From: Bog-473 sp963781955
Lineage (GTDB): Bacteria > Actinomycetota > Acidimicrobiia > Acidimicrobiales > RAAP-2
Direction of reading: 5' to 3'
Assembly: GCA_963781955.1 (NCBI GenBank)
Contig: CAWAHU010000001.1
Location: forward strand, 1,302,001-1,366,000
DNA: 64,000 nt
This document shows positions 34,008-42,522 of the stretch, in pieces (positions within the stretch are counted from its first letter, which is position 1; each line of letters begins with the position of its first letter). Both the position numbers and the translations under genes were made by a program. The notes beneath the pieces are model-generated. The model searched no databases and was not told the origin of the DNA. It saw nothing but the letters and a program-made list of their open reading frames with translations.

Positions 34008-34852
34008 TCAGCCGTTGGGGACCGAGAGCGGCGGCACGGTCGTGCTCGGGACGGTGACCGGCCCGCCCCCGCCGGTCGTCGCGCCCGATCCCGAGGAGAC
34101 CGAGGGTGGGTTCCCCGCCCCGGGGGTCAGGTGGAGCAGGACCTCGAGCGTGCCGTTGCCGGCCGTGGTCACGAAGCCACCGATGCTGGGGTTGGAGATG
34201 TTCCAGTCGGCGAACGTAATCGCAATGTCGGCCAGGGCCACGATCTGGCCACCCGTGCGCTCGGCGGAGACCGGGAAGGTCACCGACTTCGTCACCCCGT
34301 GCATGGTCAAGGTGCCGGTGGCGGTGCTGTGCGTCACGACGCCGACGGCCGGGATCGGCCCGAGGGCGATGAGGGAGGTCATGGTGAAGGTGGCGGTCGG
34401 GTACTGCGCCACGTCCATGATCTGGTTGTCGAACCGGGCGTTGCGCTGAGGCTGGTCGCTGGTCACGCTCGCCATGTCGACCGTGAACGAGCCCTTGGTG
34501 ACGGTCGAACCTGAGACGGCGATCGAGCCCCAGATCTTGCTTGTCCGGCCCACCGCCGTCGCGCTCTGCCCGATGAGGACCTCGTTGACCCGGTAGTCGG
34601 CCAGGGAACCCGTCCCGACGTTCCACGTCCCGTCGACCGGCGATCCCGACGCTCCGGTTGTCGCCGGGTGGAACCTAGACCTATAGTAGAGGTTGACATC
34701 GAGGGTTGTGACGAGGGCAGTTGGAGCTTGGCGGGCGCCGGTCCCTCAATGAGGTGGATGTAGACGAAGGGCCCGGCGGCCGCGGCGGCGACCACGACGA
34801 CGACCACCCCGACGATCCACCGGAGAAGGCGGCGATTCCGATTCTCAGCCAT
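34008..34852 (-). CDS. YceI-like lipocalin protein with N-terminal anchor, frameshifted near 34665
   Basis: ATG at 34850-34852 starts MAENRNRRLLRWIVG followed by a hydrophobic VVVVVAAAAAGPFVYIHLI anchor. The YceI domain continues in a different frame: GSPVDGTWNVGTGSLADYRV, GSIAVSGSTVTKGSFTVDM, LTMHGVTKSVTFPVSAERTG and ITFADWNISNPS. One missing C in the run CACCCGG near 34665 would join the two. YceI proteins form a lipocalin-like barrel that binds isoprenoids. The C-terminus ends in a Gly/Pro/Thr-rich tail. Confidence 0.78.
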
Positions 34853-35150
34853 GCCCAACTTGGTCGACCGGCCTTGGGGCGCGCTGTGTCCCCGCTGTGC
34901 CGCAGTGCGGCCGGCGCCATGGCATCCGCGGGCCGCCGGAAAGGGTCGCGACCAGGATCGACGGCCGCCGGCTCGGAGGCGGTCGGGTCGACTCGTCGGC
35001 GACCCCCGCCGGGGGCTACATTCAGGGCGCTCCCTGATGTGCCAAGGAGTCGTGGTGTATGGCCGAGGGTCAGCGGTTAGGCGGTAGTTCGGCATTCAGC
35101 GGAGTCGTTGCGCGCCGCCCGTGTCGTCCACGCTGAGGAGGGATCATCGA
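34853..35150. other. 298-base divergent intergenic region
   Basis: It lies between the YceI gene (minus) and the Ig-repeat secreted protein (plus). Open frames here are compositional only. No repeat, hairpin or recognised operator stands out. It must hold promoters for both flanking genes; GAGGAGGGATC near 35136 is the ribosome site of the rightward gene. Confidence 0.5.
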
Positions 35151-37229
35151 ATGACAAGGGCGAGGATTGGCGCGGTCGCGGCAGCGGTCTCCGCGCTGGC
35201 GCTGGGACTGAGCGCGCTGCCGGCAGGTGCTGCCACCGCCACCACGCCGACGATCACGAACGTTCCGGCTTCGGGCCTCATCGGCGGCACCTTCACGGCA
35301 AGCGTCAGCTCCACTCCGACCTCGGACGGGGCGGCGTCGGTGGTGTCGAACACGCCGGCCGTCTGCACGGTGTCGACCAACGACAATCTGACGGTCACCT
35401 ACGTCGCGGCCGGAACGTGCAGTCTGACCCCCGAGACGGCGGCCACCACGAACTTCGACCAGGGTGTCGGTACCGCGCAGACCTTCCCCGTGACGACGGG
35501 CAGCGCCACGGCGACGATCGCCACCGCGATCAACGACGTCGCCACCACGCAACCCTGGACGGGGACCGAGACGACGGGCGCCTCCGCGTACGACACGGCC
35601 GCCGTCGGCGGTGGATCGGGCACCCCGACCGGCACCGTGACTTTCGCGCTCTACTCGGGATCGGCCACCTGCACCGGTCTGCCCACGACCTATGGCTCAC
35701 CCACGTTGTTGTCCGGTGCGGCCCGGTCCACGAACGCCGGTCCGCTCGGCGCCAACTCCTACTCGTTCCAGGTGAGCTACAGCGGTGACGGCACCTACGC
35801 GGCCGCCAACAGTCTCTGCGAGCCCTTCGCCGTCGGCCAGGGCACTCCGACGATCAGTACCGGCGTCAAGGACTCCGCCACCGGCAACAACTGGACGGGC
35901 ACCGAGGTGGCCGGCGCTTCTGCCTACAACTCGGCCACCGTGACCGGGGTGTTCTTCGTCCCGACGGGGTCGGTGACGTACTCCTTCTTCACCAACGGCT
36001 CGTGCACGGCGCCGGCCGCAACGACCCAGACCGGGGCCGCCCTGAACCCGTCGGGCGTCGCGGCGAACTCGTCGGCGACCGGGGCGTTGAACAAGGGTGG
36101 CTATTCGTATCAGGTGACCTACGTGGGCGACGCGAACTATCTGACCGCCACCGGCGTCTGCGAGCCGTTCGGCGTCGGCATCGCAACGCCCACGACGCCG
36201 GTGATCAGCAACCTCCCGGGCAGTGCGACCGAGTTCGGTTCCTTCGTGGCCAACGTCTCGACGAACGGCGACGGGCCCAAGTCGGTCGCCTCGAGCACGA
36301 CGAACGTCTGCAGCGTCGGCCCCGACGGCCGCACGGTCACGTTCGTGCTCTACGGCACGTGCACCCTGACGGCGCTGGTGGGGACCGGGAACAACTACGC
36401 GCCCTCGGCCGGCTCGGCGCAGTCCATTCCGGTGAACGCCGCCCCGCACGGGTACTGGCTGGTCGGCTCCGACGGCGGCATCTTCTCCTTCGGCGCCGCC
36501 GCCTTCCACGGTTCCATGGGGGCCACCCCGCTCCAGCGGCCCGTGGTCGGCATCACTCCCACGTTGGACCGCAACGGGTACTGGCTGGTGGCCACCGACG
36601 GCGGCGTGTTCAGCTTCGGGGACTCGAGCTTCTACGGGTCCATCCCGGGCCTGGGACTGCACCCGGCCGGGTCGGGGCAACCGCACAGCCTCAACGCGCC
36701 TGTCGTGGGCATCGTGCCGTCGATCACGCAGCACGGCTACTTCATGGTGGCATCCGACGGCGGCGTCTTCGCCTTCGGTGACGCCCACTTCGCCGGGTCG
36801 TGCCCCGGCGTCGGCGGCTGCGCTGGCAGCGCGGTGGCCGTCCTGCCCGACCGCTCGGGCAACGGCTACTGGCTGGTGACCAACGAAGGAGCCGTGTACG
36901 CCTTCGGCGACGCGCAGTACTACGGCGCCGCCGGGCCCTTCGGCGCCCTGTGCGTCGACGCCATCGCCACGCCCGACGGGCGCGGGTACTGGATCCTCTA
37001 CGCCAACGGCACCGTGCTCCCGTTCGGTGACGCCAGTTCCCTCGGCTCGCCGGTGGGGTACGTCAACACGTACAACCCGGCGACTGCGATCCTCACGACG
37101 GCCGACGGTCACGGCTACTGGGTCACCACCACCCGTGGCGACGTGTTCTCCTACGGGAACGCGCCGTTCCTGGGCGGGATGGCGGCCACCAACCTCAACG
37201 GCAAGATCATCGCCGGTAACGGCTTCTAA
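35151..37229 (+). CDS. Secreted protein with Ig-like domains and GYWLVxSDGG repeats
   Basis: 692 residues from ATG at 35151 with GAGGAGGG upstream. Signal peptide AAAVSALALGLSALPAGA. Residues ~30-430 are beta-rich bacterial Ig-like modules: two share TPTGTVTFALYSGSATC / VPTGSVTYSFFTNGSC and SFQVSYSGDGTYAAANSLC / YQVTYVGDANYLTATGVC, each with paired Cys. Residues ~435-692 contain six or more GYWLVxxDGGxFxFGDAxFxGS repeats, the same family as the protein at 24.2-25.9 kb. These repeats probably form a beta-propeller-like surface. A cell-surface or matrix role is inferred. Confidence 0.85.
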   Translation: MTRARIGAVAAAVSALALGLSALPAGAATATTPTITNVPASGLIGGTFTASVSSTPTSDGAASVVSNTPAVCTVSTNDNLTVTYVAAGTCSLTPETAATTNFDQGVGTAQTFPVTTGSATATIATAINDVATTQPWTGTETTGASAYDTAAVGGGSGTPTGTVTFALYSGSATCTGLPTTYGSPTLLSGAARSTNAGPLGANSYSFQVSYSGDGTYAAANSLCEPFAVGQGTPTISTGVKDSATGNNWTGTEVAGASAYNSATVTGVFFVPTGSVTYSFFTNGSCTAPAATTQTGAALNPSGVAANSSATGALNKGGYSYQVTYVGDANYLTATGVCEPFGVGIATPTTPVISNLPGSATEFGSFVANVSTNGDGPKSVASSTTNVCSVGPDGRTVTFVLYGTCTLTALVGTGNNYAPSAGSAQSIPVNAAPHGYWLVGSDGGIFSFGAAAFHGSMGATPLQRPVVGITPTLDRNGYWLVATDGGVFSFGDSSFYGSIPGLGLHPAGSGQPHSLNAPVVGIVPSITQHGYFMVASDGGVFAFGDAHFAGSCPGVGGCAGSAVAVLPDRSGNGYWLVTNEGAVYAFGDAQYYGAAGPFGALCVDAIATPDGRGYWILYANGTVLPFGDASSLGSPVGYVNTYNPATAILTTADGHGYWVTTTRGDVFSYGNAPFLGGMAATNLNGKIIAGNGF

Positions 37230-37283
37230 CGACGCTCGGCCTCGTGGGGGCGCTCCGGCGCTCGTGTGTGCTCGGCGGTGTGC

Positions 37284-37670
37284 TCAGGCGCCCAGCGCCT
37301 CAGCCGCCGGTTCGGGCAGCTCGGCGATGACCGCGACCACGAGGGCCGGCATGCCGCACCCCGAGACCGCGGCGGCCCGCTGGAGCAGTTCGGCCAGGTA
37401 GGTCGCCAGGGTCACGACGTCGGCCCGGGGCGAGCGTCCGACCAGCGGGACCGGCTCGGATGCCGCGTCGAGCTCGCAGGCGTCGAGGACGGCGCGGCGA
37501 AGCTCGACCAACGCTTCCCGGGCCCGGAGGACCGAGGTGCCGCTGCGCCGGAGCCACAGGGAAAGGCCCAGTTCGAGGGACAGATCGCCTGAGAAGGGCG
37601 CCACCGGGCCGAGCTCGGCCAGACCCCTGAGCAGGGCCTGTGCGAACCCGGTGTTGGGGCCCTCGGTCAT
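37284..37670 (-). CDS. Hypothetical protein
   Basis: 128 residues, Ala/Leu-rich and helical (LRGLAELGPVAPFSGDLSLE, LRRSGTSVLRAREALVELRR, DVVTLATYLAELLQRAAAVS). There are two Cys (DACELD and SGCGMP) and no membrane segment long enough to span. No family is recognised. It starts at 37670, divergent from Ku across 66 bases, and is convergent with the secreted protein. Confidence 0.55.
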   Translation of the reverse strand: MTEGPNTGFAQALLRGLAELGPVAPFSGDLSLELGLSLWLRRSGTSVLRAREALVELRRAVLDACELDAASEPVPLVGRSPRADVVTLATYLAELLQRAAAVSGCGMPALVVAVIAELPEPAAEALGA

Positions 37671-37736
37671 GGGCTCAGTGTGCCGAATGGCTGTGACAAG
37701 GTGGTGGACCGGCCCTCAGCTGGTAATTTGTCTCAC

Positions 37737-38783
37737 GTGCCACGCACGATCTGGAAGGGGGCGCTCAGCTTCGGGCTGGTGAACATCCCCGTCGGTGTCT
37801 ACCCGGCCACCTCGGACAAGGGCATCCACTTCAACCAGTTCGAGGAGGGCACCTCGGACCGGATCCGCTACAAGAAGGTCAACGAGCGCACCGGGAACGA
37901 GGTCCCCCAGGACCGGATCGTGCGCGGCTTCGACCTCGGCGGCGGCGAGTACGTCATCATGACCGACGAGGAGCTCGAGTCCGCCGAGCCGAAGAAGTCC
38001 CGGCAGATCGAGATCTCGGACTTCGTCGGGCTGGCTGACATCGATCCCGTCTACTTCCGCTCGAGCTACTACCTCGCCCCCGAGGGCGAGGGGGCGGACA
38101 AGGCCTACGCCCTCCTGCGGCAGGCCATGGCCGAGGAGGGGAAGGTCGCCATCGCCACTCTGGTCATGCGCAACAAGGAGTACCTGGTGGCCATCCGGCC
38201 CGAGGAGGACGCGCTGGCACTCCACACCATGTACTTCTCCGACGAGGTGCGCTCGCCGGGGCGCGACCTCGATCTGCCCGAGGACGCCGAGGTGAGTGAG
38301 CGCGAGCTCTCCATGGCCCAGCTCCTCATCGAGTCGATGGAGAGCGAGTGGGACCCCGCTCGCTACCACGACACCTACCGCGAGAAGGTCGAGGCGCTGA
38401 TCGAGGAGAAGCGCAGCGGCCACGAGATCGTGATCCAGGCCGCGCCCGAGGCGCCGGCCAAGGTGGTCGACCTCATGGAGGCGCTCAACGCCAGCATCGC
38501 CGCCGCGGCCCGGTCTGGCAACGGTTCGGCCAACGCAGCAGCGGGGGACAGGGCCGCGGCCAACGCGCCGGCCACCAAGGACGAGGGGCGCGCGTCGTCG
38601 CGGCGGTCAGCCGCGGCCACGAAGCCCGCCAAGGCGGCGAAGTCCGCACGGGCGGCCAAGGTGGCGAAGGAAGTGAAGGTGGCGAAGGTGGCGAAGACCA
38701 CCAAGGCCGTCAACGCTTCGGCCCGGGCCAAGGCGCCCGCCAAGCCGGCGGCCAAGCCGGCCGCCCGGCGCAAGGCCTCCTGA
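37737..38783 (+). CDS. ku: Ku protein (non-homologous end joining)
   Basis: 348 residues from GTG at 37737. The Ku core is complete: RTIWKGALSFGLVNIPVGVY, RIRYKKVNERTGNEVPQDRI, GGGEYVIMTDEELESAEPKK, IDPVYFRSSYYLAPE and MAQLLIESMESEWDPARYHD. Ku forms a homodimer ring on DNA ends and recruits the LigD ligase. The last ~80 residues are a Lys/Ala-rich tail (KAAKSARAAKVAKEVKVAKV), like those of some mycobacterial and Streptomyces Ku proteins that bind DNA. No ligD lies in the window. Confidence 0.96.
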   Translation: MPRTIWKGALSFGLVNIPVGVYPATSDKGIHFNQFEEGTSDRIRYKKVNERTGNEVPQDRIVRGFDLGGGEYVIMTDEELESAEPKKSRQIEISDFVGLADIDPVYFRSSYYLAPEGEGADKAYALLRQAMAEEGKVAIATLVMRNKEYLVAIRPEEDALALHTMYFSDEVRSPGRDLDLPEDAEVSERELSMAQLLIESMESEWDPARYHDTYREKVEALIEEKRSGHEIVIQAAPEAPAKVVDLMEALNASIAAAARSGNGSANAAAGDRAAANAPATKDEGRASSRRSAAATKPAKAAKSARAAKVAKEVKVAKVAKTTKAVNASARAKAPAKPAAKPAARRKAS

Positions 38784-38784
38784 C

Positions 38785-38961
38785 TCAGCCGGGATCGGCC
38801 AGCAGCCGCTCGAGCCCTTCGCGCAGCGTCCGCAGCTGGCGCTCGAGGTCCTGGAGCTCGCGCACCAGCCCCATGGCCTCCTCGCGGTCGAGGGCGGGCG
38901 CGCCCGGGCGGAGCATGGCGATCGAGCGGCGCAGCCACTCGAGCTCGTACCGGCGCTCCAT
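38785..38961 (-). CDS. Small coiled-coil hypothetical protein
   Basis: 58 residues from ATG at 38959-38961. Nearly all helical with heptad-like spacing: ELEWLRRSIAMLRPG and LVRELQDLERQLRTLREGLE. It stops two bases after the convergent Ku stop. A second in-frame GTG at 38985 would add eight residues. The function is unknown; a short dimerising helix is likely. Confidence 0.5.
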   Translation of the reverse strand: MERRYELEWLRRSIAMLRPGAPALDREEAMGLVRELQDLERQLRTLREGLERLLADPG

Positions 38962-39044
38962 GCGGGACGAACATACGTTCGCCACCGGCGACCGGCAAGC
39001 CGCGACACCGACGGGGGGTCCCGGCGCCGCGGCAGAATACGGAG

Positions 39045-39752
39045 GTGGCCGCGTCCAACCGCCCGCACGGCGATGACGATCCGCCCGATGACAACCCGAA
39101 CCTCCACACCGGGGACATGGCCCGGCGGGTGGCCCGCCGGCGTGCCGAGATCGGCCGGAGCGTCGAGGAGGTGGCGGACAAGGCCGGCATCGACCCCGGC
39201 TACCTCCGCTACTACGAGGAGAGCTCCGGGGTCCGGCTGAGCGCGGGGACTGTTCTCTTGTTGGCTCTCGCCCTCGAGTGCACCCCCGAGGATCTCTACG
39301 GCGGGCGCGTCGACCGACCGCCGGGGCGCGGCCGCGCCGGCCGCCACCCCGTGCTGCGCGAGCTGACCCGGGAGCAGTGCGAGGCCCACCTGCGCGCCGG
39401 GGGCGTGGGGCGCGTGGTCTTCCGCAGGGGGCGCGGGCCGGTGGCCCACCCGATGAACTACGTCGTGCGCGACGGCGAGGTCGTGCTCAGCACGACGCCG
39501 ACCCAGGCCCGCCTTCTCGGGGAACAGGGCCGCGTCAGCTTCGAGGTCGACCGCGTCGACGAGGCCATGAGCGAGGGCTGGAGCGTGCTCGTCACCGGGC
39601 CGGTGCGTCTGGTGGACGACGCTGAGGAGGTCGCGGCACTGTCCACCATCGGGCTGGTCCCCTGGGCCGGCGGCGACCGCCACGCGCTGGTCCGCATCAG
39701 CCCCGACGAGGTGACGGGCCGGGTCATCGTGACGCAGGCCGCCACGGCCTGA
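39045..39752 (+). CDS. XRE-type HTH fused to PNPOx-like flavin-binding domain
   Basis: 235 residues from GTG at 39045. Residues ~20-85 form an XRE helix-turn-helix (MARRVARRRAEIGRSVEEVA, AGIDPGYLRYYEES, LALALECTPEDLYGG). Residues ~100-235 are a split-barrel pyridoxamine-phosphate-oxidase-like domain (LRAGGVGRVVFRRGRGPVAH, PMNYVVRDGEVVLSTTPTQA, GWSVLVTGPVRLVDDAEE, HALVRISPDEVTGRVI). Such fusions may sense flavin, F420 or heme and control transcription. Divergent from the small coiled-coil gene. Confidence 0.85.
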   Translation: MAASNRPHGDDDPPDDNPNLHTGDMARRVARRRAEIGRSVEEVADKAGIDPGYLRYYEESSGVRLSAGTVLLLALALECTPEDLYGGRVDRPPGRGRAGRHPVLRELTREQCEAHLRAGGVGRVVFRRGRGPVAHPMNYVVRDGEVVLSTTPTQARLLGEQGRVSFEVDRVDEAMSEGWSVLVTGPVRLVDDAEEVAALSTIGLVPWAGGDRHALVRISPDEVTGRVIVTQAATA

Positions 39753-39832
39753 CCGCCCCCTGGCGGATCCCGGCCGACCCCGCCCGCCGCCTGCCAACAG
39801 CCCGCCGTCCGCCCGCAGCCCGGCGGCTGCGA

Positions 39833-41206
39833 TCAGCCCGACGCCATGTGCAGCAGCAGCTGCGCATAGTCCTCGAGGTGGCGGTCGCTCAGGAAGTGGC
39901 CACGGGCGTGGCGGCGGGCCCGGCGCCCGAGGCTGACGAGCTGCTCGGGCTGCGCCAGCATGTCGAGCAGGGTGCGGCCGAAAGCGTCGAGGTCGTGGGG
40001 GTCCTCGAGCAGGACGCCGGTGCCAGGTGCGATCTGGTCGACGATGCCGCCCACGGCCGAGGCCACCACGGGGCGCGACTTCCACATGGCCTCGGTGACC
40101 GTGAGGCCGAAACCCTCCTGGATCGACTTCTGCACCACGACGGTGGCGTGGCGCTGCGCCGCGTTGACCATGAGGGCATTGGCTTCCACGTCGTCCATGG
40201 GGAGCGTGGCCAGCCGGATGTCGGCACGCGCCCGTGGCGGCAGCGCGTCCCAGGCCGCGATGCACTCGGCCAGCACTTGGCCGCCCTCGGGGTCGTCGAC
40301 GACGCCCTCGACGGCCGGACCGATGAGGGCGAGCCGGGCGTCGCCGCGGCCGGCCACGTGCTCGGCGAACCCGTGCAGCACGCCCACCATGTCCTTGAGC
40401 GGGTCCCACCGGCAGACCTGGACCACGACGCGGTCGCCCGGTGCGAAAGGTCCGGCGCCCCCAAGCACCGCGCCGTGAGTCGCCGCGCGCTCGTCGGGCA
40501 GGAGGCCCACCTGCCCGAGCAGCCCGGTGACCCGGTTCGGGCGCAGCAAGCGGTTCTTGGCCGAAAGCGGGTCGATCGACGGCAGAATGACACGCACGTC
40601 GGCCGTCGCGAGCTGCGGGGGCACGTAGGACCGGCGGGAGAAGACGAAGGTGTGGCACTCGGCGAGTTGAGGGAGGAGGAACGCCCATGCCTCCTCGGTG
40701 TGCTCGTTGGCGTGGTCGGCGCCGATGTGGCAGCGCCAGGCTACGCGTGCCCCGCGCCGCACGATGGCGCCGGCCAGCCCGGCCGTCTGCGGGTCGTGCA
40801 GGAACACGACGTCGCCGGGATGGATCCGCCGCACCAGCTCCTCCGCGTTGGCGCGCAGGACGGCCTCGTAGTGGTCCGATTCGGGACGACCGAGCTCACC
40901 GCTGTCACCCGGCGCGCCGTGCATGCGGTTGTGCAGTCGCTTGGTGATGGTGAAGAAGCCCGGGTCGGCGCCGATGACCACCCAGCGCGAGTCAACACCC
41001 ATGCCCCGCGCGTAGCCGACGAGGACCGAGAGCATCTCGGCCACGCCGCCCCCGTGTGCCGTCGAGCTGATGTTCCAGATCCGCCGCGTGCCGATGGCCC
41101 GCCGCACCCCTGACGCGGCTCGCGTCAGATCGGCCGTGCGCTCCGGCCCGACCAGCTTGGCCAACCGTTCGACCGACCGTGCCGGGACCTCCACGTCCGC
41201 GGACAT
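39833..41206 (-). CDS. GT4 glycosyltransferase, trehalose-synthase (TreT)-like
   Basis: 457 residues. The N-terminal half has NISSTAHGGGVAEMLSVLVG (sugar-nucleotide glycine loop), VVIGADPGFFTITKRLHN and GDVVFLHDPQTAGLAGAIV, all strong TreT features. The C-terminal donor domain has CRWDPLKDMVGVLHGFAEHV and QKSIQEGFGLTVTEAMWKSR (E-x7-E motif). TreT joins an NDP-glucose to glucose to make trehalose. The start is ATG at 41204-41206 after AGGTAAGG; the longer frame to 41248 is less well supported. Confidence 0.86.
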   Translation of the reverse strand: MSADVEVPARSVERLAKLVGPERTADLTRAASGVRRAIGTRRIWNISSTAHGGGVAEMLSVLVGYARGMGVDSRWVVIGADPGFFTITKRLHNRMHGAPGDSGELGRPESDHYEAVLRANAEELVRRIHPGDVVFLHDPQTAGLAGAIVRRGARVAWRCHIGADHANEHTEEAWAFLLPQLAECHTFVFSRRSYVPPQLATADVRVILPSIDPLSAKNRLLRPNRVTGLLGQVGLLPDERAATHGAVLGGAGPFAPGDRVVVQVCRWDPLKDMVGVLHGFAEHVAGRGDARLALIGPAVEGVVDDPEGGQVLAECIAAWDALPPRARADIRLATLPMDDVEANALMVNAAQRHATVVVQKSIQEGFGLTVTEAMWKSRPVVASAVGGIVDQIAPGTGVLLEDPHDLDAFGRTLLDMLAQPEQLVSLGRRARRHARGHFLSDRHLEDYAQLLLHMASG

Positions 41207-41266
41207 CGTCACCCTTACCTCCCCTGCTTCCCCAACCTGATCTGCCACGCGTCTCGCCGCAGAGGT

Positions 41267-41623
41267 TCAGCCTCGGCCCGTCGCCGCGGTGACGGCCACC
41301 GCAACAGAGGCGGGGTCGTCGGCGGTGATCACGAAACGGCCGTACTCGGTGCCGTCGAGCTCGACGACCACGCCCGGTCCCTGGCCGTGGACGGCGGCGA
41401 AGTCCTTGCCGAACGAGCCCCGGCGCGTGCCGACCGCGATGACGCCGGGCAACCCCGTGCCCGGTGCCCGCATGCCGCGCAGCTCGCCCCACGGGTCGTC
41501 GACCACGCGCACGGCGGTGACGCTAGACAGCGGGACGCGGATGTCGCCATGGAAGCCCTCGGCCTTCTCGCGGGTGCCGAGGTGCAGCACGAGGTCGTCG
41601 CCGTCGGGCCGCAGGTCCGCCAT
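41267..41623 (-). CDS. Small PH-like hypothetical protein
   Basis: 118 residues, beta-rich: DLVLHLGTREKAEGFHGDIR, VPLSSVTAVRVVDDPWGELR, GVIAVGTRRGSFGKDFAAVH and GVVVELDGTEYGRFVITADD. This alternation with a W-G-x-L turn resembles bacterial PH-like proteins seen in many actinobacteria. It lies upstream of the TreT-like gene on the same strand, 60 bases away, and may be co-transcribed. Confidence 0.65.
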   Translation of the reverse strand: MADLRPDGDDLVLHLGTREKAEGFHGDIRVPLSSVTAVRVVDDPWGELRGMRAPGTGLPGVIAVGTRRGSFGKDFAAVHGQGPGVVVELDGTEYGRFVITADDPASVAVAVTAATGRG

Positions 41624-41671
41624 AGCGCTCGATTCTAGAGAAGCCAGCTACAGGACGGGTAACGTCAGCGC

Positions 41672-42451
41672 ATGTGGCCGCCGCCGCCCGCCGGGACGTG
41701 GGTCGTGGACCTCGACGGCGTGGTGTGGCTGGCCGGCCGGCCCATCCCCGGCGTCGACGAGGCGGTGGCGCGCCTGCGCAACGCGGGCGTGCGTGTGCTC
41801 TTCGCCACGAACAACTCCGTGCCGACACGGGCCGAGTTGCACCACCAGCTGGCCGGCTGCGGCATCGCGGCGGACGATGCCGACCTGCTGCGGTCGGCTG
41901 ACGTGGCGGCGGAGATGTTGCAGCCGGGAACGACGGCGGTGGTGCTCGGTGATGAAGGGGTGAACGAGGCGTTACGGGCACGCGACATCAGCGTCGTCCC
42001 CGAGGGCCCGGCCGACGCGGTGGTCGTCGGCCTCACGCGGGCGTTCACCTACGACGCCGTGGCGCGCGCCGCCGCCGCCGTGCGCGGCGGCGCTCGCTTC
42101 GTGGGGACCAACGAGGACCCGACCTTCCCCACGCCCGATGGCCTGGAGCCCGGGGCCGGCGCGCTGCTGGCCGCCGTGGCCACCGCCGCCGGGGCCGTGC
42201 CCGAGGTGGCGGGCAAGCCGCACCGGCCCACGGCCGACGCCATCGAGGCGCGGGTCGCGCCCGGTGAGCTGCGGGTGATGGTGGGGGACCGGCCCGCCAC
42301 CGACGGCGCGCTGGCCGCCCAGCTCGGGATCCCGTTCGCCCTGGTCCTCTCCGGAGTGACCCCGCCGGACGGGGTCCCGGCGGACGCCGGGGCGGCCACG
42401 ACCGCCCCCGACCTGCTCGCCGTGGTGCGCCAGGTCCTCGATCCGGACTGA
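41672..42451 (+). CDS. HAD-IIA family phosphatase
   Basis: 259 residues. HAD motif I is VVDLDGVVWLAGRPIPG (nucleophile and acid Asp), motif II is LFATNNSV, and motif IV is VMVGDRPATDGALAAQLG. The C2-type cap between them and the overall layout match NagD/p-nitrophenyl phosphatase relatives, as in Rv1692 (a glycerol-phosphate phosphatase) at the same chromosomal position in mycobacteria. It ends before a bulged hairpin terminator. Confidence 0.9.
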   Translation: MWPPPPAGTWVVDLDGVVWLAGRPIPGVDEAVARLRNAGVRVLFATNNSVPTRAELHHQLAGCGIAADDADLLRSADVAAEMLQPGTTAVVLGDEGVNEALRARDISVVPEGPADAVVVGLTRAFTYDAVARAAAAVRGGARFVGTNEDPTFPTPDGLEPGAGALLAAVATAAGAVPEVAGKPHRPTADAIEARVAPGELRVMVGDRPATDGALAAQLGIPFALVLSGVTPPDGVPADAGAATTAPDLLAVVRQVLDPD

Positions 42452-42484
42452 GCCCGCCCGGGTCCACCGGCCACCCGGGGCGGG
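42452..42484 (+). terminator. Hairpin after HAD phosphatase gene
   Basis: GCCCGCCCGGGT pairs with ACCCGGGGCGGG with one bulged G, across a nine-base loop. It begins at the base after the stop codon and ends just before the operator-like palindrome of the next gene. Confidence 0.55.
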
Positions 42485-42487
42485 TGC

Positions 42488-42514
42488 TTGCTAACAGCTA
42501 GCAATCGATATACT
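42488..42514 (+). promoter_or_regulatory. Palindromic operator and -10 box of phasin-like gene
   Basis: TTGCTA-ACAGC-TAGCAA (42488-42504) is a perfect inverted repeat with six-base arms. TATACT (42509-42514) is a good -10 box. Seven to nine bases further is the ATG at 42523, with no ribosome site, so the mRNA is probably leaderless. A repressor on the palindrome would cover the -35 region. Confidence 0.6.
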
Positions 42515-42522
42515 CTTGTTTC

